Shown here piece after piece: positions 23,824 to 32,175 of a stretch of DNA of 64,000 bases. Every line of letters starts with the position of its first letter. The stretch's first letter is position 1. The notes under the pieces are model-generated. The model did not search any database. It was not told the DNA's origin and saw only the letters and a list, made by a program, of their open reading frames with translations. This stretch comes from Neopusillimonas maritima (GTDB taxonomy: Bacteria; Pseudomonadota; Gammaproteobacteria; Burkholderiales; Burkholderiaceae_B): assembly GCF_040930455.2 (NCBI RefSeq), contig NZ_CP170494.1; one strand, given 5' to 3'. A program made the position numbers and the translations under genes.

Positions 23824-25006
23824 AAAAGTCCAATGTCGTTCTTTGCGCCCCGGTACGCACCCCCATTGGCACCTACGGCGGCAGCCTCAAGTCGGTGCCA
23901 GCCACCGAGTTGGGGGCCCTAGCCATCCGCGAGAGCCTTGCCCGCGCCGGCCTTCCCCCCGATAAGGTGCAAACGGTGGTCATGGGACAGGTGCTGCAAG
24001 CGGGGGCTCGAATGAATCCCGCGCGTCAAGCCACTATCCATGCCGGCCTGCCACCGGGGTGCCGGCCATGACCGTGAACCGTGTCTGCGGCTCCGGCGCC
24101 CAGGCCATCGCCACAGCTGCGCAGGAGATCTGGTTGGGGCTGATCGACTGCGCCGTAGCGGGCGGCATGGAGAACATGGATCAGGCGCCCTATCTCGAAC
24201 TGGACGGCCGCTGGGGCCATCGCATGGGCCCGGCCACCTTGCAAGATGCCATGCTCTACGACGGCCTAAACGACGCCTTCTCCGGCGAGCATTCGGGTTG
24301 GCATACCGAGGATCTGGTCGCCAAATTCGGCATCTCCCGCGAGGCGCAGGATCGCTGGGCACTTCGTACCCAACACCGCTTCGCCGCCGCCCAGGCCGCC
24401 GGCAGTTTCGATGAGGAGATCGTGTCGGTGGAAGTTCCCGGCAGGAAGGGCGCGACGGTGTTCGCCCGCGACGAGCACAACCGCCCCGACGTCACGCTGG
24501 AGAGTCTGACCAAGCTCAGGCCTGCTTTTCGCAAGGACGGCAGTATCACCGCCGGCAACGCGCCAGGGCTCAACACGGGTGCTGCCGCGCTGGTGCTTGC
24601 CGACGAGGCGTGGGCGGAACGCGAGGGACTCACTCCCAGCGCCCGGCTGGTGAGCTACGGCGTGGGCGCGGTCGAGCCCGGCTACTTCGGTCTGGGACCC
24701 ATGCCGGCTGTCCAGCAGGCCCTGGCGCGCGCTGGCTGGAAGACGGGGGATGTGGAGCGATTCGAGATCAATGAAGCGTTCGCCGCGGTTGCCCTCGCGC
24801 TTATTCGCGAATTGGACCTGCCCGAGGACATTGTTAACGTCGAAGGCGGTGCCATTGCCCATGGCCATCCCATCGGCGCAACTGGCGCGGTGCTTACGGT
24901 CCGCCTGCTCCACGCCATGCAACGGGAGCGACTCAGGCGCGCGGTGGTGACGCTCTGCATCGGGGGTGGTCAAGGCGTAGCCCTGGCTCTCGAGCGGCTC
25001 GATTAG
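23820..25006 (+). pseudogene. Acetyl-CoA acetyltransferase (thiolase), one frameshift
   Basis: The first frame (23820-24071) gives the thiolase N-terminus to NPARQATIHAGLPPG. The second continues from VPAMTVNRVCGSGAQAIATA, where the cysteine of VCGSG is the acyl-binding nucleophile, to 25006 and includes NEAFAAVA, GGAIAHGHPIGATGA and a C-terminal CIGGGQG with the second catalytic cysteine. Restoring one G in the run at 24056-24059 gives a normal ~395-residue thiolase, so only one base is missing. It would condense two acetyl-CoA to acetoacetyl-CoA or cleave in reverse. Placed in an operon that ends in a phosphoketolase, it could use acetyl units. All active-site residues are kept, so the shift may be a sequencing error. 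Confidence 0.85.
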
Positions 25007-25091
25007 GTGAGCACTGCGGGCGCGCCGTGCGACCCATGTCTTTTTTCCCTTTTTTGGTGTCGCGGCACTGCCGCAGGCTCCAGGAGCAACC

Positions 25092-26477
25092 ATGAAGAAC
25101 GAAACCAGTCCCACTCTCCAGTTCCTCGGCGCCGCGGGCACCGTCACCGGCTCGCGCTACCTTGTCGAGGCCAACGGGCAGCGCGTGCTCGTCGACTGCG
25201 GCCTGTTCCAGGGCTACAAGCAGCTGCGCGAGCGCAATTGGGCGCCGTTTCCCGTCGACCCGGCGTCGATCGACGCGGTGGTCCTGACCCACGCTCACCT
25301 GGACCATTCGGGCTACCTGCCGGCGCTGGTCAAGCAGGGGTTCCGCGGTCGGATCCACTGCACCCACGGCAGCGTCGCCCTGTGCGGCCTGCTGCTTCCC
25401 GACAGCGGACATCTGCAGGAAGAAGATGCGAAGTACGCCGCGCGCAAGGGCTACTCGAAGCACAAGGATCCGCGACCGCTCTATACGGAGGATGACGCAC
25501 GCCGCAGCCTGAAGCAGCTCAAAGGGCATGACTACGAGCGCGAGATCGAGGTCGCATCAGGGGTCACCGTCCGCTTCCATCCCGCCGGCCACATCCTGGG
25601 CGCCGCCCACGTGAGCCTGGACGTCCAGGGCCAGCGCGTGCACTTCAGTGGCGACCTTGGACGGCAGCAGGAGTCGCTGATGAACCCCCCGACGCCCCTG
25701 CCCGCCTGTGACGTGCTGGTCTGCGAATCCACATATGGCAATCGCGAACACGTACCAATCGACCAGGAAGCGGAGTTGGCCCCAATCATCCGCCGCGTCG
25801 CCGCCCGCGGGGGCGTGATCGTCATCCCCGCTTTTGCCATCGGCCGCGCCCAGGCGCTCATGCTTCATATCGCCCGGCTGCGTGAGCGCGAGGAGATCCC
25901 TCGCATGCCGGTCTATCTCAACAGTCCAATGGCAATCAACGCCACCCGGCACTACCACGCCCACCATTCCGAACACCACATATCCGACGAGGACTGCAAG
26001 CGTATGTTCGACGTGGCGACCTTTGTCAACACGGCGGAGGAGTCGAAGGCGCTCAACCGCCAGCGCTGGCCGATGATCATCATCTCGGCCAGCGGCATGA
26101 TCACCGGCGGGCGGGTGCTGCACCACATCGAGGCGTTCGGCACAGATTACCGCAACGCGATCCTGCTGGCGGGCTATCAGGCCGGCGGAACACGCGGTGC
26201 CGCGCTGGCGGCGGGAAAGCGCACCTTGCGCATGTTCGGCCGTGAGGTGCCCATCCGCGCCGAGGTGGTGCAGCTGGAAGGCTTTTCCGGCCACGCCGAC
26301 GCCGGGGAGCTGCTGGACTGGATGCGTACCGCGCCGTCCGCGCCGCGCATCGTCTACCTCACCCACGGCGAGCCCGACGCAGCTGACACGCTGCGCGGGC
26401 GCGTGCAGCGTGAGCTGGGCTGGCGCGCGCGCGTGCCGGAGCACTTGGAACGCGTTGGACTGGAGGATGCGCAATGA
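25092..26477 (+). CDS. Metallo-beta-lactamase/beta-CASP RNase-like protein
   Basis: 461 residues. The HxHxDH motif is H67-A-H69-L-D71-H72 (VLTHAHLDHSGYLP). Further family motifs are the GHILGAAHV histidine, FSGDLGR, and a C-terminal GFSGHADAGELLDW and YLTHGEP. An inserted beta-CASP domain occupies about residues 200-370. Relatives are the RNA-processing exo/endonucleases of the Ysh1/RNase J superfamily, acting on RNA in the cytoplasm with two zinc ions. The ATG is preceded by CAGGAG, and the stop overlaps the start of the phosphorylase gene as ATGA. Membership in an operon of nucleotide enzymes suggests it supplies RNA fragments or nucleotides; this is inference. Confidence 0.9.
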   Translation: MKNETSPTLQFLGAAGTVTGSRYLVEANGQRVLVDCGLFQGYKQLRERNWAPFPVDPASIDAVVLTHAHLDHSGYLPALVKQGFRGRIHCTHGSVALCGLLLPDSGHLQEEDAKYAARKGYSKHKDPRPLYTEDDARRSLKQLKGHDYEREIEVASGVTVRFHPAGHILGAAHVSLDVQGQRVHFSGDLGRQQESLMNPPTPLPACDVLVCESTYGNREHVPIDQEAELAPIIRRVAARGGVIVIPAFAIGRAQALMLHIARLREREEIPRMPVYLNSPMAINATRHYHAHHSEHHISDEDCKRMFDVATFVNTAEESKALNRQRWPMIIISASGMITGGRVLHHIEAFGTDYRNAILLAGYQAGGTRGAALAAGKRTLRMFGREVPIRAEVVQLEGFSGHADAGELLDWMRTAPSAPRIVYLTHGEPDAADTLRGRVQRELGWRARVPEHLERVGLEDAQ

Positions 26478-27991
26478 ACACGCGGACCCCAGGCCACAAC
26501 CAGTTGCGCGTCACCCGTGCTGGCATCGACACCTACCAGCAGCCGGTGGTCTACATGCACCGTGACTGTGAAGTCTGTCGCTCGGAAGGCTTTGCTGCGA
26601 TGACACGCGTGAGACTGGACGTAGGCACGCGCACCCTGGTGGCGACCCTGAACGTGGTCGTCGACGATCGGCTGGGCCTTGACGAAGTGGCGCTATCAGA
26701 AGCCGCGTGGACGCTCCTTGATCCCATGCCCGATGCCCTGGCCTGCGTCCGGCACGCGGAACCCGCAGCGTCGGCAGGCGCGCTTCGTGCCAAGGTGTTC
26801 GGGGCGCGGCTGGACGACGCGCAGTACCTCGCCTTGGTGCAGGACGTGATGGAAAGCAGGTTGTCGGATCTGGAGCTCGCCGCTTTCGTCACCGCCAGCG
26901 CCGGCGACCGTCTGGACAACGCGGAGACGACCGCCTTGACGCGGGCAATGATCACCGTTGGTCAGCGCCTGGACTGGGGCGATGGGCCGGTGCTGGACAA
27001 ACACTGCGTGGGCGGCCTGCCCGGCAATCGCACCACCCCGATCGTGGTGGCCATCGTCGCTGCGCTAGGCTACCGTATACCGAAGACCTCGTCGCGCGCC
27101 ATCACGTCGCCAGCTGGCACCGCCGACACCATGGAAGTGATGGCGCCGGTTGCGCTCGACCTGGCGGCGATGCGGCGGGTGGTGGAGCGCGAGGGTGGTT
27201 GCATCGTCTGGGGCGGCAACGTGCGCCTGAGCCCGGCCGACGACATCCTGATCCGGATCCAGCGCCCGCTGGACTTTGACAGCGACGGCCAACTTGTCGC
27301 CAGCGTGCTGTCGAAGAAGATCGCGGCTGGCTCAACCCACGTTCTGATCGACATGCCGGTGGGTCCGACCGCCAAGGTGCGTGGGGAAGCGGCGGCCCAC
27401 AGCCTCGGCACGCGGCTTGCGCACACCGCGGACGCGCTTGGATTACAGCTGGGCATCCATCGTTCCGACGGCACCCAGCCGGTGGGTCGGGGAATCGGGC
27501 CGGCGCTCGAGGCGCACGATGTGCTCAAGGTGCTGCGCAACGCCGCCGATGCACCGGCCGATCTTCGCGAACGCGCCCTTGCGCTGTCTGCGGCGCTGCT
27601 GGACATGGCACCGGGCAGCAGCGCCAGCACCGGATTGGAGCGCGCGCGCAGCGTGCTGGATTCTGGGGCGGCGCTGGCTAAATTCCTGGCGATCTGCGAA
27701 GCCCAGGGAGGCTTTCGCGAACCGCCGCGGGCGGCATTCACTGCCGAAGTCCCGGCAACCGCATCAGGCCGCATCGCGGAGATCGACAACCGCAGACTGG
27801 CCAAGCTAGCCAAGCTGGCCGGCGCACCCACATCGCGAGCCGCCGGCCTGGAGACGGAGCTGCGGGTTGGCGATACGGTGGACCGCGGGCAGCCCCTGCT
27901 GACCCTGCATGCGGAGTCGCCAGGAGAGCTCGCTTACGCCCTTGAGCACGCTGCGGCGTTGCAACCCTTTGTGCTTGGAGAGGTCTTATGA
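26474..27991 (+). CDS. Thymidine/AMP phosphorylase family protein
   Basis: 505 residues, close to the ~500 of the AMP-phosphorylase-like branch and longer than classic DeoA (~440). An N-terminal ~85-residue extension is followed by the alpha domain, the phosphate and nucleoside binding segments KHCVGGLPGNRTTP and KTSSRAITSPAGTADTMEVM, and a C-terminal hammerhead domain ending EHAAALQPFVLGEV. It splits a nucleoside or nucleotide with phosphate, releasing base plus ribose 1-phosphate or ribose 1,5-bisphosphate. Both ends overlap its neighbours by ATGA. Which substrate it uses cannot be decided from sequence; the extended N-terminus favours the AMP-phosphorylase type. Confidence 0.88.
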   Translation: MNTRTPGHNQLRVTRAGIDTYQQPVVYMHRDCEVCRSEGFAAMTRVRLDVGTRTLVATLNVVVDDRLGLDEVALSEAAWTLLDPMPDALACVRHAEPAASAGALRAKVFGARLDDAQYLALVQDVMESRLSDLELAAFVTASAGDRLDNAETTALTRAMITVGQRLDWGDGPVLDKHCVGGLPGNRTTPIVVAIVAALGYRIPKTSSRAITSPAGTADTMEVMAPVALDLAAMRRVVEREGGCIVWGGNVRLSPADDILIRIQRPLDFDSDGQLVASVLSKKIAAGSTHVLIDMPVGPTAKVRGEAAAHSLGTRLAHTADALGLQLGIHRSDGTQPVGRGIGPALEAHDVLKVLRNAADAPADLRERALALSAALLDMAPGSSASTGLERARSVLDSGAALAKFLAICEAQGGFREPPRAAFTAEVPATASGRIAEIDNRRLAKLAKLAGAPTSRAAGLETELRVGDTVDRGQPLLTLHAESPGELAYALEHAAALQPFVLGEVL

Positions 27992-28902
27992 CCCGTGTGC
28001 TGATGCCCTTCCCGGCCGATGCAGTGTTGGCCGGCACCATCAACCAGCCCCTGCAGGCCCGCCTTGCACCCGTGGCCTGGCGACACTTTCCCGATGGCGA
28101 GTCGCTGGTCACCCTGGACGACGCGCTGGCCGGCGCCGATGTGGCGATCTTGGCCAGCCTGCGCCACACCGATGCTCTGGCCCTCCCCTTGCGCTTCGCC
28201 GCCCAGACCGCTCGCGAGTTCGGCGCCCGCTCGGTCGGCTTGATCGCACCCTATCTCGGCTATATGCGCCAGGACACTCGCTTTCATCCTGGCGAGGCGG
28301 TCAGCACGCCGCTATTCGCGCAATTCCTTGAGGAGACCTTCGACTGGCTGGTGACCGTGGACCCGCATCTGCACCGCGTCGAGCGCCTGCAGTCTCTTTA
28401 CCGGATCCCGGCGGCCCACGTGTCGGCAACGCCGGCCGTGGCCCGCTGGATCGCGCAGACCGTCCCCGACGCAGTGTTGATCGGGCCCGACAGTGAGAGC
28501 GAGCAATGGGTGGCGGGCATCGCCGCCCGATCCGGCATGCCCTACCAGGTACTCGCCAAGGAACGCCACGGCGACTACGACGTGCGCGTTAGCCTGCCTG
28601 ACCCGGCGGCCTTGGCTGGCCGGACCCCGGTCCTGATCGACGACATCGTGTCGTCCGGCCGCACGATCCTGGAGACCCACACGCACTTGCGCCGACTGTC
28701 GCTGCCGCCGCCGTTGCTGGTCGCCATCCATCCGGTGTTCGCGGGCGATGCCTATACCCGCCTGCAGGAGGCAGGCCTGGCCCGCATCGTCAGCACCGAC
28801 ACCATTCCCCACCCGTCGAACGCGATCGCCCTAGGCGCGGACCTCGCCGCCGCGGCATCGATCCTGATGGCCGCTTCGACCGATTCCCCGGAGGACCCAT
28901 GA
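27988..28902 (+). CDS. Ribose-phosphate pyrophosphokinase (PRPP synthetase)
   Basis: 304 residues. The PRPP-binding loop VLIDDIVSSGRTILET is near residue 215, and the ribose-phosphate segment DPHLHRVERLQ near 125; HIS/ASP residues for magnesium-ATP are in the N-terminal domain. It would transfer pyrophosphate from ATP to ribose 5-phosphate, forming PRPP, or run in reverse. The length and sequence fit the shorter archaeal-like class rather than the housekeeping Prs (about 315 residues). The ATGA overlaps before and after place it between the phosphorylase and the phosphoketolase. It probably does not serve as the main PRPP source of the cell, which should be encoded elsewhere. Confidence 0.9.
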   Translation: MTRVLMPFPADAVLAGTINQPLQARLAPVAWRHFPDGESLVTLDDALAGADVAILASLRHTDALALPLRFAAQTAREFGARSVGLIAPYLGYMRQDTRFHPGEAVSTPLFAQFLEETFDWLVTVDPHLHRVERLQSLYRIPAAHVSATPAVARWIAQTVPDAVLIGPDSESEQWVAGIAARSGMPYQVLAKERHGDYDVRVSLPDPAALAGRTPVLIDDIVSSGRTILETHTHLRRLSLPPPLLVAIHPVFAGDAYTRLQEAGLARIVSTDTIPHPSNAIALGADLAAAASILMAASTDSPEDP

Positions 28903-31364
28903 ACCTGCATCTCAACTGCTGCACCGCCGACCAGCTCTCGGCCGCCGAGCGCCAGCGGATCCTTCAACTGGCCGACGCCCACCGACAGGCCGATCCCGCG
29001 TTCGCCCATTGGGCGGCCGGTTACGGCGTGATCCGGCATGACCCGCTCACCCAGCTCCGGGTCCGCCAGATGGTGGAAGAGTTGGTGGCCCTGGGCCGCA
29101 CGCCCGATGCCGGCACCGCCTGGCAGCGCCTCGCCGCGGCCGACCGTGTCACCAGCGCCGGCATGTGGCTGGTGGCGCACATGACCTACAGCCAGCGGGT
29201 CCGTACCGACGGTGCGGCTCTCGAGTTTGATGACTTCAAGACCACGCCCGAAGGCCATACCGGCGGGTCCCTCAACATGGTGTCTGCCTATGCCGGCTAC
29301 CTGCTGATGGACGCCCTGGATGGCGTCACCCGCGCGTGGATGATGGGCCAGGGACACTGCGTGGCTGCCATCGATGCACTCAACCTGCTGGTTGGCAACA
29401 TGACCGACCGGCACGCCGAACGTTATGACCTTTCCGACGCAGGGCTGAGCCGGTTCGTCGGCGACTTTTACGCCTACACACTCAATCCAGACGGGACGCC
29501 AGCGTCGCCGCTAGGCTCTCACGTCAATGCCCACACCGCAGGGGGCGTGATGGAAGGCGGCTATCTCGGCTTTGCCGAGCTGCAGTACGTGCATGCACCG
29601 CTCAAGGACGAACGTCTAGTCGCATTCCTCAGCGACGGTGCGTTCGAGGAACAGCGTGGCAGCGACTGGGCGCCGCGCTGGTGGCGTGCCGAAGACAGCG
29701 GGCTGGTCAGCCCGATCATCATCCTCAACGGGCGGCGCATCGAACAGCGCAGCCAGATCACCCAGCAGGGCGGCGAGCGTTGGCTGGACCGACACCTGCG
29801 ATTAAACGGCTTTGATCCGATCGCCCTGGACGGTCGCGATCCGGCCAGCATCGCGTGGGGCATCCACGTAATGGAGTCGCGCCTGCAAGCGGGCGCCGCC
29901 GTCCCCGGTTCCGACGTGCGACTGCCCTATGGCATCGCCGAAACCATCAAGGGCTTTGGTTTCCCCGGCGCCGGCACCAACGCCTCGCACAACCTTCCCC
30001 TGCCCGGTAATCCCGCGAGGGACGCTGAGGCGCGCACGCTCTTCAATGAAGGCACCGCAGCGCTGTTCGTGGCCTTCCCCGAGCTCGAAGAAGCCATTAC
30101 CGCACTCAACAGCCACGATGTCCAGCAGCGGGTGCGCGAGCGTGACCATGCGCTGGCCGATCGCCAGGTGGACACGCCGCGCGTTCCAGCGATTGCCGAC
30201 CGCAGTACCGGCGGTGAGAGCTCGCCGATGACCGCGCTCGACGAGCAGTTCGTCGCCATCGCCGAAGCGAACCCGGGATTACGCGTGCGCGTGGGCAATC
30301 CTGACGAGCTGCGCAGCAACAAGCTCGACCGCACCCTGGACGCGATGAAACACCGGGTGCACGAACCCGAGCCCGGTGTCGCCGAATCGGCCATTGGCGC
30401 GGTCATCACCGCGCTCAATGAGGAAGCCGTGGTCTGCGCCGCCCTCGGCAATAAGGGCGGTCTGAATCTGGTGGTCACCTACGAGGCGTTCGCACCGAAG
30501 ATGCTCGGCGCTGTGCGCCAGGAACTAATCTTCGCGCGCCATCTGGCGCAGGCTGGACGCCCGCCCGGTTGGCTCGGCGTTCCGCTGGTTCTTACTTCGC
30601 ACACCTGGGAAAACGCAAAGAACGAGCAGTCCCACCAGGATCCGACCATGGCCGAGGCGCTCCTGGGCGAAATGGCCGACATCTCGCGCGTGGTGTTTCC
30701 GCCTGACGCCAACGGTGCCGCGGCAGCCCTCGCCCACGCCTACGCCCAACGCGGCACCGTCACCACCCTGGTCGTCCCCAAGCGGCCGGTACCTCATGAG
30801 CTGACGCCACAGCAGGCTCAGTCACTGGCCGTGACCGGCGCGACGTGTCTGGCTGGCGATCCGGCGACAGCGGCGATCCTGCTGGTCGCCACCGGGGCTT
30901 ACCAGTTGCAGGAAGTGCGCCGCGCACGCGCGCGTCTCGTCGAACGCAATGTGTCGGCGGCGATCCTCTATCTCGGCGAGCCCGGCCGGTTCCGCACGCC
31001 TCGCGATCCGGCGGAGGCACGGTACGTGCACCCGGACAGCGAGGTCCAGGCGCTGTTCCCGCTCGATCGGCCACGCGTATTCGTCACGCACACCCGGCCC
31101 GAACCTTTCTTGGGCGCGCTGCGTCGGCTCGACACCGGCCCGGCCACAACCGCGGCGCTGGGCTTCGTCAACCGCGGCGGCACGTTGGACGTGCCGGGAC
31201 TGCTGTTCGCCAACCGAAGCACGTGGGCGCACGTGGTCGACACGGCTGCGGGCGTCCTCGGCAAGTCCCGTGACAGCCTATTGTCCGACGCGGAGCTGGC
31301 GGCAGTGGATGGTCGGGGCGATCCGGCCACCATCCTGCGTCCTGCAACGGGGCTAGCGCCATGA
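28899..31364 (+). CDS. Divergent phosphoketolase-family enzyme
   Basis: 821 residues, about the length of phosphoketolases. The N-terminal half has EGHTGGSLNMVSAYAGYLLM and a thiamine-diphosphate segment SDGAFEEQRGSDWAP, ending in IIILNGRR. The middle carries LTSHTWENAKNEQSHQDPTM and VVFPPDANGAAAAL, the strongest phosphoketolase signatures. The C-terminal domain is present. Phosphoketolases split xylulose 5-phosphate (and fructose 6-phosphate) with phosphate to acetyl phosphate plus a sugar phosphate. The thiamine and substrate sites differ from the textbook enzyme (GQGH in place of GPGH, GHTGG in place of GHWGT), so substrate range is uncertain. It is the last of four genes joined by ATGA overlaps. 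Confidence 0.85.
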   Translation: MNLHLNCCTADQLSAAERQRILQLADAHRQADPAFAHWAAGYGVIRHDPLTQLRVRQMVEELVALGRTPDAGTAWQRLAAADRVTSAGMWLVAHMTYSQRVRTDGAALEFDDFKTTPEGHTGGSLNMVSAYAGYLLMDALDGVTRAWMMGQGHCVAAIDALNLLVGNMTDRHAERYDLSDAGLSRFVGDFYAYTLNPDGTPASPLGSHVNAHTAGGVMEGGYLGFAELQYVHAPLKDERLVAFLSDGAFEEQRGSDWAPRWWRAEDSGLVSPIIILNGRRIEQRSQITQQGGERWLDRHLRLNGFDPIALDGRDPASIAWGIHVMESRLQAGAAVPGSDVRLPYGIAETIKGFGFPGAGTNASHNLPLPGNPARDAEARTLFNEGTAALFVAFPELEEAITALNSHDVQQRVRERDHALADRQVDTPRVPAIADRSTGGESSPMTALDEQFVAIAEANPGLRVRVGNPDELRSNKLDRTLDAMKHRVHEPEPGVAESAIGAVITALNEEAVVCAALGNKGGLNLVVTYEAFAPKMLGAVRQELIFARHLAQAGRPPGWLGVPLVLTSHTWENAKNEQSHQDPTMAEALLGEMADISRVVFPPDANGAAAALAHAYAQRGTVTTLVVPKRPVPHELTPQQAQSLAVTGATCLAGDPATAAILLVATGAYQLQEVRRARARLVERNVSAAILYLGEPGRFRTPRDPAEARYVHPDSEVQALFPLDRPRVFVTHTRPEPFLGALRRLDTGPATTAALGFVNRGGTLDVPGLLFANRSTWAHVVDTAAGVLGKSRDSLLSDAELAAVDGRGDPATILRPATGLAP

Positions 31365-31389
31365 GCTGGCCGGCCAGGACCTCGCGCTG

Positions 31390-32130
31390 ATGGCGGGCAC
31401 GGTGCGGCGGGGAGGCCAGATTGCCTGGGCCGGACTGAAGCTCGGAGTCGCCGTGCTGCGCCTGCGCCGGCGCGCACCCGACCGGCTCCCCGCATACGTC
31501 AGCACCACCTTGGTGGGGCTGGGCACCACCTTCGTCAAACTGGGCCAGGGCTTGAGTCTGCGCTGGGACTTGCTGCCAGCGCCTTATCGTGAGGCGCTGT
31601 CGCGATTGCACAGCGACGTGCCGGCGTTTTCTGCGGATCAGGCCAAACGCATTGTCAAACACGCGTTCGGCGCACCGGTCGACGAATTTTTCGCCAGCTT
31701 CGATGACAAGCCGCTGGCCGCGGGGTCGGTGGCCCAGATCCATTCTGCACGCATGCATGATGGTCGCGACGTGGTCGTCTCTTTCGCCGCTGCGGGATTG
31801 CTCTCGCTGCGGCTGGTCACGGCCATCGCCCGGGCACCTGTGAACTCCCGGCGGCTGCTGGCCCTCAATGTAGGCCCCACCACGCTAAAGGGAGCGGTGC
31901 TGTATCCGCTGTGGCACGAACAATTGGACGTGCACACGATAATGGGCGGAACTGATATGAAAGGTCCGTCGACGACCGCCGAATCGCCACAACTGAGCCC
32001 GCATCTGGGTCGGTGCCACGTCAATCTGAATTCGATCCAATCTGGTCGGTTCCAGCCGGAGCAACAAACATCCGGAATGGCCGGTTTCCCAACAGGGTGT
32101 TATAGAACTTCTGATCTATCTCCCCACTAA
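31390..32130 (+). pseudogene. Truncated ABC1/UbiB-type kinase-like gene
   Basis: The first ~100 residues (LGTTFVKLGQGLSLRWDLLP, DKPLAAGSVAQIHSARMHDG) are an ABC1/UbiB kinase N-terminus, including the ExD-adjacent AAGSVAQ loop. Similarity stops after RDVVV; the rest to 32130 is unrelated low-information sequence, and the normal catalytic C-terminal lobe (~300 residues) is absent. The gene follows the phosphoketolase by 25 bases and may once have been the operon's last gene. The join near 31775 suggests a deletion or recombination point before the copper-ATPase gene. Any protein made would not be an active kinase. Confidence 0.65.
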
Positions 32131-32162
32131 TGCATCACTGCATCACTGCATCATTGCATCCT
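32131..32162 (+). repeat. Four tandem 8-bp repeats upstream of the CopB-like gene
   Basis: TGCATCAC occurs twice in succession, then TGCATCAT and TGCATCCT, 32 bases in all. The block ends 13 bases before the ATPase ATG. It could be replication slippage or a small regulatory element; no function can be assigned. Confidence 0.7.
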
Positions 32163-32175
32163 TGAAGGCGGACCC

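Noticed and set aside
32131..32162. Short tandem repeats as a possible CRISPR
   Set aside because: Units are 8 bases without spacers and only four copies, so not a CRISPR array.
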